Below are positions 1 through 4,918 of a DNA stretch of 6,145 nt, piece after piece; the stretch's first letter is position 1, and the number at the start of each line of letters is the position of its first letter. Location: the NCBI GenBank assembly GCA_021791235.1, contig JAJYXA010000337.1:1-6145 (forward strand), written 5' to 3'. The DNA comes from Pseudomonadota bacterium. Its GTDB lineage: Bacteria; Pseudomonadota; Gammaproteobacteria; Burkholderiales; Thiobacillaceae. Under the pieces are notes generated by a model that did not search any database, was not told where the DNA came from, and worked only from the letters and a program-made list of their open reading frames with translations. Both the position numbers and the translations under genes were made by a program.

Positions 1-1
1 G

Positions 2-355
2 CCCATCCGTGCGGACCGGCCCATGCTGCATGTGAACCGTTTCGAGGCCGAGGCCTGCGCTGCCTGGATGGGCCGGCAACTGCCGACGGCCGTGCAGTGG
101 CTGCGCGCGGCGAAGCATCCGGATTTTCGCTGGGGCAGGGCGTGGGAATGGCTGCGCGATCCGTTCGCGCCGTATCCGGGCTTTGCGCCCGATCCTTATC
201 AGGATTATTCCCAGCCCTGGTTCCACACGCACGGCGAATTGCGCGGCGGCGGGCCGGTCACCGACGTGTCGTTCAAACGTCCCGGCTTCCGCAATTTCTA
301 CCTGCCGCACCGGCGCGACCCCTTCGCCGGGTTCCGCACCGCAAGCCCTGGATAG
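2..355 (+). CDS. C-terminal part of an EgtB/SenA-like FGE-sulfatase-domain protein (5' end outside window)
   Basis: The reading frame is open from the window edge, so the gene starts upstream; the ATG at 23 is probably an internal methionine. About 117 residues are visible. They match the end of a formylglycine-generating-enzyme-like domain as found in EgtB, OvoA and SenA: the 'H-V-N-x-F-E-A-x-A' segment with 'W-M-G-R-Q-L-P-T' (near the start), then 'A-W-E-W', 'PYPGF', 'YSQPWF', 'LRGG', and the closing 'R-N-F-Y-L-P...F-A-G-F-R-T'. The 'DPY..YS.PWF' spacing resembles SenA (selenoneine synthase) and EgtB-like betaproteobacterial proteins more than classical EgtB. These enzymes are non-haem iron sulfoxide or selenoxide synthases that join a thiol or selenol to trimethylhistidine. 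The iron-binding DinB-like N-terminal domain is not in view, so substrate cannot be decided. The stop (TAG) lies 3 bp from the convergent moaA stop. The family is fairly sure; the SenA subtype is tentative. Confidence 0.78.
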   Translation, partial: PIRADRPMLHVNRFEAEACAAWMGRQLPTAVQWLRAAKHPDFRWGRAWEWLRDPFAPYPGFAPDPYQDYSQPWFHTHGELRGGGPVTDVSFKRPGFRNFYLPHRRDPFAGFRTASPG

Positions 356-358
356 GTC

Positions 359-1339
359 TCAGCCGCCGGTCATCGACATGAAGCGCAGGATCTTGTGCGG
401 CGCTTCGCGGAATTCGTGGCGCTCGGGCTTGAGGTCGATGGCTTCGACGATCGCCGCTTCCAGTTCGGCATCGCTGCAGCCGCCGCGCAGCAGCGGGCGG
501 AATTCGAATTTCTCCTCCTGCCCCAGGCACATGTAGGCGGTGCCGTCGACCGCGATGCGCACGCGGTTGCAGGTTTCGCAGAAATGCTGCGAGATCGGCG
601 TGATGAAGCCGAGGTTGAAGCGGCCGTCGGCGCTGCCCAGATAGCGCGCCGGGCCGGCGCCGGGCAGGGTGGTTTCGATGAGATCGAACTCTTTGCGGAG
701 GCGCTCCTTCACCGGCTGCAGGTCGAGGTATTCGGCGTTTCGCCCGGTGGCGCCCATCGGCATCGACTCGATCAGCCGCAGCACGAAGCCGCGCGCCATG
801 CAGAAGGCGACCATCTCGTCGATCTCGTCGTCGTTGCTGCCGGCGAGCGCCACCATGTTGAGCTTGATCGGCGCGAAGCCCGCGTCCTGCGCCGCGGCGA
901 GGCCGGCCATCACTTTCGCGAGCACATCGCGGCCGTTGATCTTTTCCACCCGCGCCTGCCGCAGCGAGTCGAGACTGACGTTGAGCCGCGTCACGCCGGC
1001 GGCCTTCAGCGCCTGCGCGTGGCGCTCGAGCTGGGTGGCGTTGGTCGACAGCGACAGATCGTGGACGCCGGGCAAGGCGGCGATACGCCCGGCCAGGCCG
1101 GCGATGTCGCGCCGCAGCAGCGGCTCGCCGCCGGTCAGGCGGATGCGGCTTACGCCGAGCCGGGCAAACGCGCCGATCAGGCGTTCGATCTCGTCGAAGC
1201 CGAGCCAGTGTTCGGGCTCCTCGAAACCCTTGAAGCCTTCCGGCATGCAGTAGCTGCAGCGCAGGTCGCAGCGGTCGGTCACCGATAGCCGCACGTAATC
1301 GATGCGGCGTCCGAACTGATCCTGAAGCGTGGCTGACAT
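359..1339 (-). CDS. moaA: GTP 3',8-cyclase MoaA (molybdenum cofactor biosynthesis)
   Basis: This is a radical-SAM enzyme catalysing the first step of Moco synthesis, converting GTP to 3',8-cyclo-7,8-dihydro-GTP, which MoaC then turns into cPMP. With the start at 1339 the protein has 326 residues, the usual MoaA length. The N-terminal radical-SAM cluster motif is C24-x3-C28-x2-C31 ('DRCDLRCSYCMPEG'). 'LTGGEPLLRRD' is the SAM-binding GGE region. The C-terminal, GTP-binding second cluster is C254-x2-C257-x13-C271. The protein ends in the conserved Gly-Gly tail. An in-frame ATG at 1390 would add 17 residues of non-family sequence and would lie on top of the promoter palindrome, so 1339 is preferred. 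No clear Shine-Dalgarno precedes it. The gene is transcribed divergently from the permease-mobB-moeA-moaD-moaE operon and probably shares its control site. moaC does not follow it in the window. Confidence 0.97.
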   Translation of the reverse strand: MSATLQDQFGRRIDYVRLSVTDRCDLRCSYCMPEGFKGFEEPEHWLGFDEIERLIGAFARLGVSRIRLTGGEPLLRRDIAGLAGRIAALPGVHDLSLSTNATQLERHAQALKAAGVTRLNVSLDSLRQARVEKINGRDVLAKVMAGLAAAQDAGFAPIKLNMVALAGSNDDEIDEMVAFCMARGFVLRLIESMPMGATGRNAEYLDLQPVKERLRKEFDLIETTLPGAGPARYLGSADGRFNLGFITPISQHFCETCNRVRIAVDGTAYMCLGQEEKFEFRPLLRGGCSDAELEAAIVEAIDLKPERHEFREAPHKILRFMSMTGG

Positions 1340-1366
1340 GGCGGCTAGTGTGGTTTGCCAGAGTGG

Positions 1367-1388
1367 GTTATATATGGAAAAATATAAC
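1367..1388. promoter_or_regulatory. Candidate ModE-type molybdate operator in the divergent moaA/permease promoter
   Basis: The site reads GTTATATA-N6-AATATAAC. It is an inverted repeat with 7-bp perfect arms (1367-1373 and 1382-1388), or 8+6+8 with one mismatch. The ModE box known from enterobacteria and other proteobacteria is, from memory, NTATATA-N6-TATATAACG flanked by CG; the core half-sites and the 6-bp spacer match here, while the outer CG bases do not. ModE bound to molybdate represses molybdate uptake genes and activates moaA in E. coli. The site lies 27 bp from the moaA ATG and 23 bp from the permease ATG, in the only AT-rich stretch of the region. No convincing -35/-10 pair stands out on either strand; TTGCCA at 1355-1360 is a fair -35-like hexamer on the plus strand. 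The site was assigned by pattern, without a search. Confidence 0.6.
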
Positions 1389-1411
1389 ATAAATTATTCG
1401 GTCCGGAATTC

Positions 1412-2158
1412 ATGACAGGATTTGAACTGGCGCTTTGGCTGATCCCCGCATTTTTCGCGGGCGCGCTGCTGTACGCCACGGTCGGCCACGGCGGCGCGTC
1501 GGCTTACCTGGCGATCATGGCGCTGGCCGGGTTCGCGCCCGCCGAAATGAAGCCCGTCGCGCTGATGCTCAACGTCGTGGTCGCCGGCATCGGCACCTAT
1601 AAATACGCACGGGCGGAATGTTTCGACGGGCGGCTGCTGGCGTGGTTTGCCGTGTTCTCGCTGCCGATGGCGTATTGGGGCGGCGGCCTCAGCCTGCCCG
1701 ATGCCTGGTTCAAGCCCGCCGTCGGGCTAGTGCTGCTGTTTGCGGCGTGGCGCATGCTGTCGCCCGCGATGGCGGTGCACGACAGCCAGGTCAGGCGTGC
1801 GCCGCTTGCCGGCATCGCGCTGTCCGGCGGTGCGATGGGCTTCCTGTCGGGGCTGACCGGGGTTGGCGGCGGCATCTTCCTGAGCCCGCTGGTGCTGTTG
1901 CTGGGATGGGCCGGCCCGCGCGTGACCTCGGGGGTCGCCGCGGCCTTCATCCTGCTCAATTCGATTGCGGGGCTGGCCGGCTTTCTGGGCCGGGGCGGGC
2001 TGCCGCAAACCGAGGCCCTGCCGCTGTGGGCGCTCGCGGTGGCGGCGGGCGGCTGGCTGGGCGCGGAAATCGGCAGCCGCCGCATCGCGCCGGTGTGGAT
2101 CCGAAAACTGCTCGCATTGGTGCTGGCCATCGCTGGCACCAAGCTCGCATTCCTATGA
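1412..2158 (+). CDS. TauE/SafE-family sulfite/organosulfur anion permease
   Basis: This is a 248-residue integral inner-membrane protein with about eight hydrophobic segments: roughly residues 5-25, 30-42, 49-64, 72-90, 96-113, 130-165 (probably a re-entrant or double segment), 172-193 and 202-220, plus 228-247 at the C-terminus. The two-halved layout with glycine-rich turns ('VGHGGASAYLA' near residue 25 and 'GLTGVGGGIFLSPL' near 147) is typical of the TauE/SafE (former DUF81) family, whose studied members export sulfite, sulfoacetate or other anions. Its position as first gene of a Moco operon, overlapping mobB by ATGA (2155-2158), indicates co-translation. Export of sulfite, or movement of an oxyanion linked to a Mo enzyme, is an inference; the family includes many members of unknown substrate. 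The Shine-Dalgarno is weak (GGA at 1405-1407). No signal peptide is expected or seen. Confidence 0.88.
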   Translation: MTGFELALWLIPAFFAGALLYATVGHGGASAYLAIMALAGFAPAEMKPVALMLNVVVAGIGTYKYARAECFDGRLLAWFAVFSLPMAYWGGGLSLPDAWFKPAVGLVLLFAAWRMLSPAMAVHDSQVRRAPLAGIALSGGAMGFLSGLTGVGGGIFLSPLVLLLGWAGPRVTSGVAAAFILLNSIAGLAGFLGRGGLPQTEALPLWALAVAAGGWLGAEIGSRRIAPVWIRKLLALVLAIAGTKLAFL

Positions 2159-2655
2159 AGCTCTTCGGCATCGCAGGCTACAGCGGCAGCGGCAAGACCA
2201 CGCTGATCGAGCGCGTGCTGCCGCAACTGGCCGCGCGCGGCCTGAAGGTGGCGGTGATCAAGCATACCCATCACGACTTCGACATCGACCGCCCCGGCAA
2301 GGACAGCTGGCGCGCGCGCGAGGCGGGCGCGGCGGCGGTGCTGCTGGCGTCCGACCACCGCACCGCCGTGCTGACCGAGCATCGCAACACGCCGCCCCTG
2401 CTGGACGATCTGCTGGCCAAATTGCCGCCATGCGACCTGGTGCTGGTCGAGGGCTACAAGCGCGAGGCCATTCCCAAGCTGGAAGTGCACCGCGCCGAGA
2501 CCGCCCAGCCCTGGCTGTTTCCCGGCGACCCGAATATTCTGGCGGTGGCGTCCGACGTCGAGCCGCCAACCGGTTTTCCCCGCATCGACCTCGATGCCGT
2601 TTCCCAACTCACCGACTTTATCCTCGACCATGCTCTCAGCCGACCAACTGCTTGA
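2155..2655 (+). CDS. mobB: MobB, GTP-binding molybdopterin-guanine dinucleotide biosynthesis adaptor
   Basis: This is a 166-residue P-loop protein. The Walker A motif is G8-x4-G13-K14-T15 ('GYSGSGKTT'), followed by the family signature 'VIKHTHHDFDID' around residue 37 and 'LVLVEGYKREAIPKLEVHR' around residues 97-115. MobB binds GTP and assists MobA in attaching GMP to Mo-molybdopterin to make the bis-MGD cofactor of DMSO-reductase-family enzymes; it is not strictly essential in E. coli. Its presence implies that the host makes dinucleotide-type Moco, but mobA is not in view. The ATG overlaps the permease stop (ATGA), and the C-terminus overlaps moeA by 26 bp. The same frame is open far upstream, but that stretch lies over the permease gene and is not homologous to MobB, so 2155 is the clear start. 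Confidence 0.95.
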   Translation: MKLFGIAGYSGSGKTTLIERVLPQLAARGLKVAVIKHTHHDFDIDRPGKDSWRAREAGAAAVLLASDHRTAVLTEHRNTPPLLDDLLAKLPPCDLVLVEGYKREAIPKLEVHRAETAQPWLFPGDPNILAVASDVEPPTGFPRIDLDAVSQLTDFILDHALSRPTA

Positions 2656-3883
2656 TGCCCTGCTCGAACGCGCCCGCGGGGCGACCGCAAGCGAGACCGT
2701 GCCCGTGACGGATGCGCTCGGGCGCGTGCTCGCCGCGCCGCAGACCTCCGCCCTCACCGTGCCGCCGCTCGACAACAGCGCGATGGACGGCTACGCCGTG
2801 CGCAGCGCCGACGTGGCGGTGGCCGGCGTGCGCCTGCCGGTGTCGCAGCGCATCCTGGCCGGCGTCGTGGGCACGCCTTTGCAGCCCGGCACCGCCGCGC
2901 GCATCTTCACCGGCGCGCCGGTGCCGCCCGGCGCCGACGCCGTGCTGATGCAGGAATACTGCTCCCCTCTCCCCAACCCTCTCCCGCTTGCGGGAGAGGG
3001 AGCAAACGTGGTGCCCAAACCGATTAACGAAGGCGAGGACGTCATCGTCCACGCGCTGCCGCGGCCCGGCGAAAACATCCGCCGCGCGGGCGAGGACATC
3101 CAGGCCGGCGCGCAGGTCCTCGCCGCCGGCACCCGCCTCGGCGCGGCGGAGATGGGGCTTGCCGCCTCGGTCGGGCTGGCCGAACTGCCGGTGTTCGGAA
3201 AACTCAAGGTCGCCTGCTTCTTCACCGGCGACGAGCTGGCGACGCCGGGCGCGCCGCTTGCGCCCGGCCAGATTTACAACTCCAACCGCTACACGCTGAC
3301 CGGGCTGCTGAACGGCCTCGGCTGCGAACTGATCGACCTCGGCATCGTGCCCGACACGCTGGAGGCGACCGAGGCCGCGCTGGCGCAGGCTGCGCGCGAA
3401 GCCGACGTGGTCGTCACCAGCGGCGGGGTGTCGGTGGGCGAGGCCGATTACGTCAAGGCGGCGGTCGAAAAGCGCGGCCGCGTCGAGATGTGGAAGGTGG
3501 CGATGAAGCCCGGCAAGCCGCTCGTATACGGCCGCGTAGAGGACGCCGACTTCATCGGCCTGCCCGGCAATCCGGTGTCGGCCTTCGTCACCTTCTGCCT
3601 GTTCGTGCGGCCCTTCCTGCTGAAGCGCATGGGCGTCGCCGACGTGCTGTACCGCGCGTTCGCCGTGCAGGCGGATTTCGCCTGGAAGAAGCCGGGCGCA
3701 CGGCGCGAATTCCTGCGCGCGCGGCTGCAGCCCAACGGCAAGCTTGGGCTGTTTCCGAACCAGAGCTCGGGCGTGCTGACCTCGTGCGCCTGGGCCGACG
3801 GCCTGGTCGATCTGGCCATCGGTCAGACCGTGCAGCCGGGCGACTGGGTGCGCTTCATCCCCTTCTCGGAGCTTTTGTCATGA
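2630..3883 (+). CDS. moeA: Molybdopterin molybdenumtransferase MoeA
   Basis: This is a 417-residue cytoplasmic enzyme that inserts molybdate into adenylylated molybdopterin to give active Moco. Visible landmarks are 'DNSAMDGYA' (from N49), 'GAPVPPGADAVLMQE' just before residue 110, 'PRPGENIRRAGEDI', 'TGDEL' (from T199), 'NSNRYTL', the MoCF-domain motif 'SGGVSVGEADYVK' around residues 264-276, 'KPGKP', and 'GLPGNPVSAF' (P312-G-N-P). The C-terminal domain IV ends near 'GDWVRFIPF'. An in-frame ATG at 2594 would add 12 residues inside mobB; 2630 gives the usual N-terminus ('MLSADQLLDALL'). It overlaps mobB by 26 bp and moaD by ATGA. The oddity is residues 111-128, which are encoded by a repetitive palindrome and make the protein about 20 residues longer than E. 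coli MoeA at this point. The frame and all catalytic motifs stay intact, so the gene is probably functional. Confidence 0.97.
   Translation: MLSADQLLDALLERARGATASETVPVTDALGRVLAAPQTSALTVPPLDNSAMDGYAVRSADVAVAGVRLPVSQRILAGVVGTPLQPGTAARIFTGAPVPPGADAVLMQEYCSPLPNPLPLAGEGANVVPKPINEGEDVIVHALPRPGENIRRAGEDIQAGAQVLAAGTRLGAAEMGLAASVGLAELPVFGKLKVACFFTGDELATPGAPLAPGQIYNSNRYTLTGLLNGLGCELIDLGIVPDTLEATEAALAQAAREADVVVTSGGVSVGEADYVKAAVEKRGRVEMWKVAMKPGKPLVYGRVEDADFIGLPGNPVSAFVTFCLFVRPFLLKRMGVADVLYRAFAVQADFAWKKPGARREFLRARLQPNGKLGLFPNQSSGVLTSCAWADGLVDLAIGQTVQPGDWVRFIPFSELLS
2961..3003. repeat. REP-like palindromic repeat element inserted in-frame in moeA
   Basis: A perfect 10-bp stem, CCCTCTCCCG (2977-2986) and CGGGAGAGGG (2991-3000), encloses a 4-nt loop. 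A second copy of the left arm, CCCTCTCCC, lies at 2965-2973, 12 nt before the first, so two left arms can compete for one right arm. The outer ends GCTCCC (2961-2966) and GGGAGC (2998-3003) are also complementary. It encodes SPLPNPLPLAGEGA, a peptide I recognise as the usual translation of a dispersed palindrome in many Proteobacteria. The composition (C-rich then G-rich) differs from the surrounding moeA codons, and the stretch sits where E. coli MoeA has a short surface loop. Mobility as a REP-type element is inference; the copy number in the genome is unknown from here. Confidence 0.85.
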
Positions 3884-4131
3884 AACTGCGCGTGCTGTAC
3901 TTCGCCCGCCTGCGCGAGCGCTTCGGCGTGGCCGAGGAAACCCTCGATTTCGGCGGCGCCACCGCCGCCGATCTGGTCGCAGAACTGCAGGCGCGCGGCG
4001 GCGCGTGGGCGGAGGAGCTGGCGGCGGGCCGGGCGTTCCGGATGGCGGTCAATCAGGACATCGTCGCGCTCGATGCTGCACTGACGGATCACGCCGAAGT
4101 CGCGATCTTTCCGCCGGTGACCGGGGGCTAG
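3880..4131 (+). CDS. moaD: MoaD, small sulfur-carrier subunit of molybdopterin synthase
   Basis: This is an 83-residue ubiquitin-fold (ThiS/MoaD family) protein beginning 'MKLRVLYFARLRERFG' and ending 'AIFPPVTGG'. The C-terminal Gly-Gly is adenylated by MoeB and converted to a thiocarboxylate that donates sulfur to cPMP within the MoaD2-MoaE2 complex. Length and both termini match the family. The ATG overlaps the moeA stop (ATGA at 3880-3883), and moaE follows after 4 bp, so the two synthase subunits are made together. MoeB, needed to activate the tail, is not in the window. Confidence 0.96.
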   Translation: MKLRVLYFARLRERFGVAEETLDFGGATAADLVAELQARGGAWAEELAAGRAFRMAVNQDIVALDAALTDHAEVAIFPPVTGG

Positions 4132-4135
4132 CGCA

Positions 4136-4591
4136 ATGAAAATAGCCGTCCAGGCCGAAACTTTCGATCTCGGCGCCGAAGTCGACGCGATGCGCCAAGG
4201 CCGCACCGACATCGGCGCCATCGCCAGCTTCGTCGGCCTTGCGCGCGACATGAACGAAGGCAGCGGCGTGCAGGCGATGACGCTGGAGCACTACCCCGGC
4301 ATGACCGAAAAGGCGCTCGCCGCGCTGGTCGAGGAAGCGAATGCGCGCTGGGCGCTGCTCGACGTCACCGTGATCCACCGCGTCGGCCGCCTGCTGCCGG
4401 GCGACCCCATCGTGCTGGTGGCGGTCGCCGGCCAGCATCGCGGCGAAGCCTTCGCCGCCTGCGAATTCATCATGGATTTCCTGAAAACGCAGGCGCCGTT
4501 CTGGAAAAAGGAAGAAACCCCGCAAGGCGAGCGCTGGGTCGAGGCGCGCGCCAGCGATGAAGCGGCGGCAGCACGCTGGACGGATTCCTGA
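4136..4591 (+). CDS. moaE: MoaE, catalytic large subunit of molybdopterin synthase
   Basis: This is a 151-residue protein that converts cPMP to molybdopterin using sulfur from the MoaD thiocarboxylate. The family pattern is clear: 'IGAIASFVGLARD', 'LEHYPGMTEKAL', 'VTVIHRVGRLLPGDPIVLVAVAGQHRGEAFAACEFIMDFLK', then 'LKTQAPFWKKEE'. K117 and K124 correspond to the catalytic lysines K119 and K126 of E. coli MoaE. It starts 4 bp after the moaD stop; a G-rich stretch (GGGGG at 4123-4127) lies upstream as a possible ribosome site. It is the last gene of the operon, and more than 300 bp without a gene on this strand follow. The C-terminal tail after the lysine motif is short and variable, as usual. Confidence 0.96.
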   Translation: MKIAVQAETFDLGAEVDAMRQGRTDIGAIASFVGLARDMNEGSGVQAMTLEHYPGMTEKALAALVEEANARWALLDVTVIHRVGRLLPGDPIVLVAVAGQHRGEAFAACEFIMDFLKTQAPFWKKEETPQGERWVEARASDEAAAARWTDS

Positions 4592-4617
4592 TTCGACTTC
4601 TCAAATCTGATCGGGAT

Positions 4618-4642
4618 TCGAGGCGTTTTTTCAGTGCCTCGA
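4618..4642. repeat. Inverted repeat downstream of moaE, T6 in loop
   Basis: The arms TCGAGGC (4618-4624) and GCCTCGA (4636-4642) form a perfect 7-bp stem with an 11-nt loop containing TTTTTT. It starts 26 bp after the moaE stop, where a terminator would be expected, but the T run is in the loop, so it is not a standard intrinsic terminator. It may stabilise the operon mRNA 3' end. A GATTCGA direct repeat (4590-4596 and 4615-4621) overlaps it. Confidence 0.45.
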
Positions 4643-4673
4643 CTGTCGAACACGCCATGTCTTTCAGGATGTA

Positions 4674-4697
4674 AAGCGCGCTTCGCAAGACGCGCTT
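4674..4697. repeat. Inverted repeat AAGCGCG / CGCGCTT in intergenic region
   Basis: The perfect 7-bp arms at 4674-4680 and 4691-4697 are separated by a 10-nt loop. No T tract follows on the plus strand. On the minus strand the stem is followed by only a short TTT, which is weak as a terminator. The function is not clear. Confidence 0.4.
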
Positions 4698-4767
4698 CCA
4701 TCCTTCCGCCGGCACCAATCTAAAACAGTTTTCAGACTCGGCGCACCAAGCCAGTGCTGCGCGCATT

Positions 4768-4781
4768 GCCCGGCGCCGGGC
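4768..4781. repeat. 14-bp perfect palindrome GCCCGGCGCCGGGC
   Basis: This is a fully self-complementary 14-mer, strongly GC, followed by GTTTCATC. It could be a protein-binding site or a small hairpin with a GCGC loop. In GC-rich DNA such a palindrome can arise by chance, so no function is claimed. Confidence 0.35.
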
Positions 4782-4798
4782 GTTTCATCGTCTAGTCC

Positions 4799-4817
4799 TA
4801 TTGGCCGCAAGCCAATA
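4799..4817. repeat. Inverted repeat TATTGGC-N5-GCCAATA
   Basis: The perfect 7-bp arms (4799-4805 and 4811-4817) have a 5-nt centre, giving a 19-bp operator-like dyad about 100 bp upstream of the GntR-type gene. It has the size and symmetry of a site for a dimeric regulator and lies where an upstream activator or autoregulator could bind. The protein that might use it is unknown. Confidence 0.4.
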
Positions 4818-4878
4818 TCCACGAGGCTTTCGGCCGATTTCACGGACTGCTTTGCATGGTTGGCACGTGTGTTGCTGT

Positions 4879-4903
4879 GTCATTACACGTCATAACAAGT
4901 CAT
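4879..4903. promoter_or_regulatory. Three GTCAT direct repeats at 10-bp spacing upstream of the GntR-type gene
   Basis: GTCAT occurs at 4879-4883, 4889-4893 and 4899-4903, one DNA helical turn apart. The first two extend to GTCATTAC and GTCATAAC, which fit the GT-N4-AC half-site style seen in GntR-family operators. The last copy abuts the GGAG (4904-4907) that serves the regulator's ATG at 4919. Binding here would block the start of its own gene, so autoregulation is a plausible inference. Confidence 0.45.
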
Positions 4904-4918
4904 GGAGCGTGCATCGAA

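Larger units (their letters stand above)
4592..4918. other. 327-bp intergenic region between moaE and the GntR-type regulator
   Basis: I see no convincing gene on either strand here; the minus-strand open frame at 4470-4766 is a shadow running into moaE. The base composition is less GC-biased than in the flanking genes. The region holds several short inverted repeats (annotated separately) and, at its right end, phased GTCAT repeats. No textbook intrinsic terminator (GC stem followed immediately by a T run) is visible after moaE: the only T6 run (4626-4631) sits in a loop rather than after a stem. The regulator's promoter must lie in the right half, but no strong -35/-10 pair stands out; TTGGCA at 4860-4865 is a fair -35-like hexamer without a good partner. 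Confidence 0.7.

Noticed and set aside
395..1288. Long plus-strand open frame (297 codons) opposite moaA
   Set aside because: It lies entirely antisense to a clear moaA, its translation is rich in A, R, H and E as expected for GC-rich shadow frames, and it shows no family motif.
1340..1390. Alternative moaA start at 1390
   Set aside because: It would add 17 residues unlike MoaA and place coding sequence over the operator-like dyad. No better ribosome site supports it.
1618..2154. Upstream extension of the mobB frame
   Set aside because: The frame is open but overlaps the permease gene. MobB homology begins exactly at the ATG at 2155, which forms an ATGA junction.
1597..2775. Long minus-strand open frame (392 codons) across the permease, mobB and moeA start
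   Set aside because: It is antisense to three well-supported genes, and its low-complexity S/R/A/P-rich translation is typical of a shadow frame in high-GC DNA.
2961..3003. CRISPR repeat or transcription terminator inside moeA
   Set aside because: It is a single unit with no spacers and no T tract follows. The translated peptide points to a dispersed palindromic repeat instead.
4618..4642. Intrinsic terminator for the moaE operon
   Set aside because: The stem is good, but the T run is in the loop instead of after the stem, so it is listed only as an inverted repeat.
4856..4918. Alternative start of the GntR-type gene at 4856
   Set aside because: The added residues are not part of the GntR fold and would cover the GTCAT repeats. 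The ATG at 4919 has GGAG upstream and gives a normal HutC-type length.
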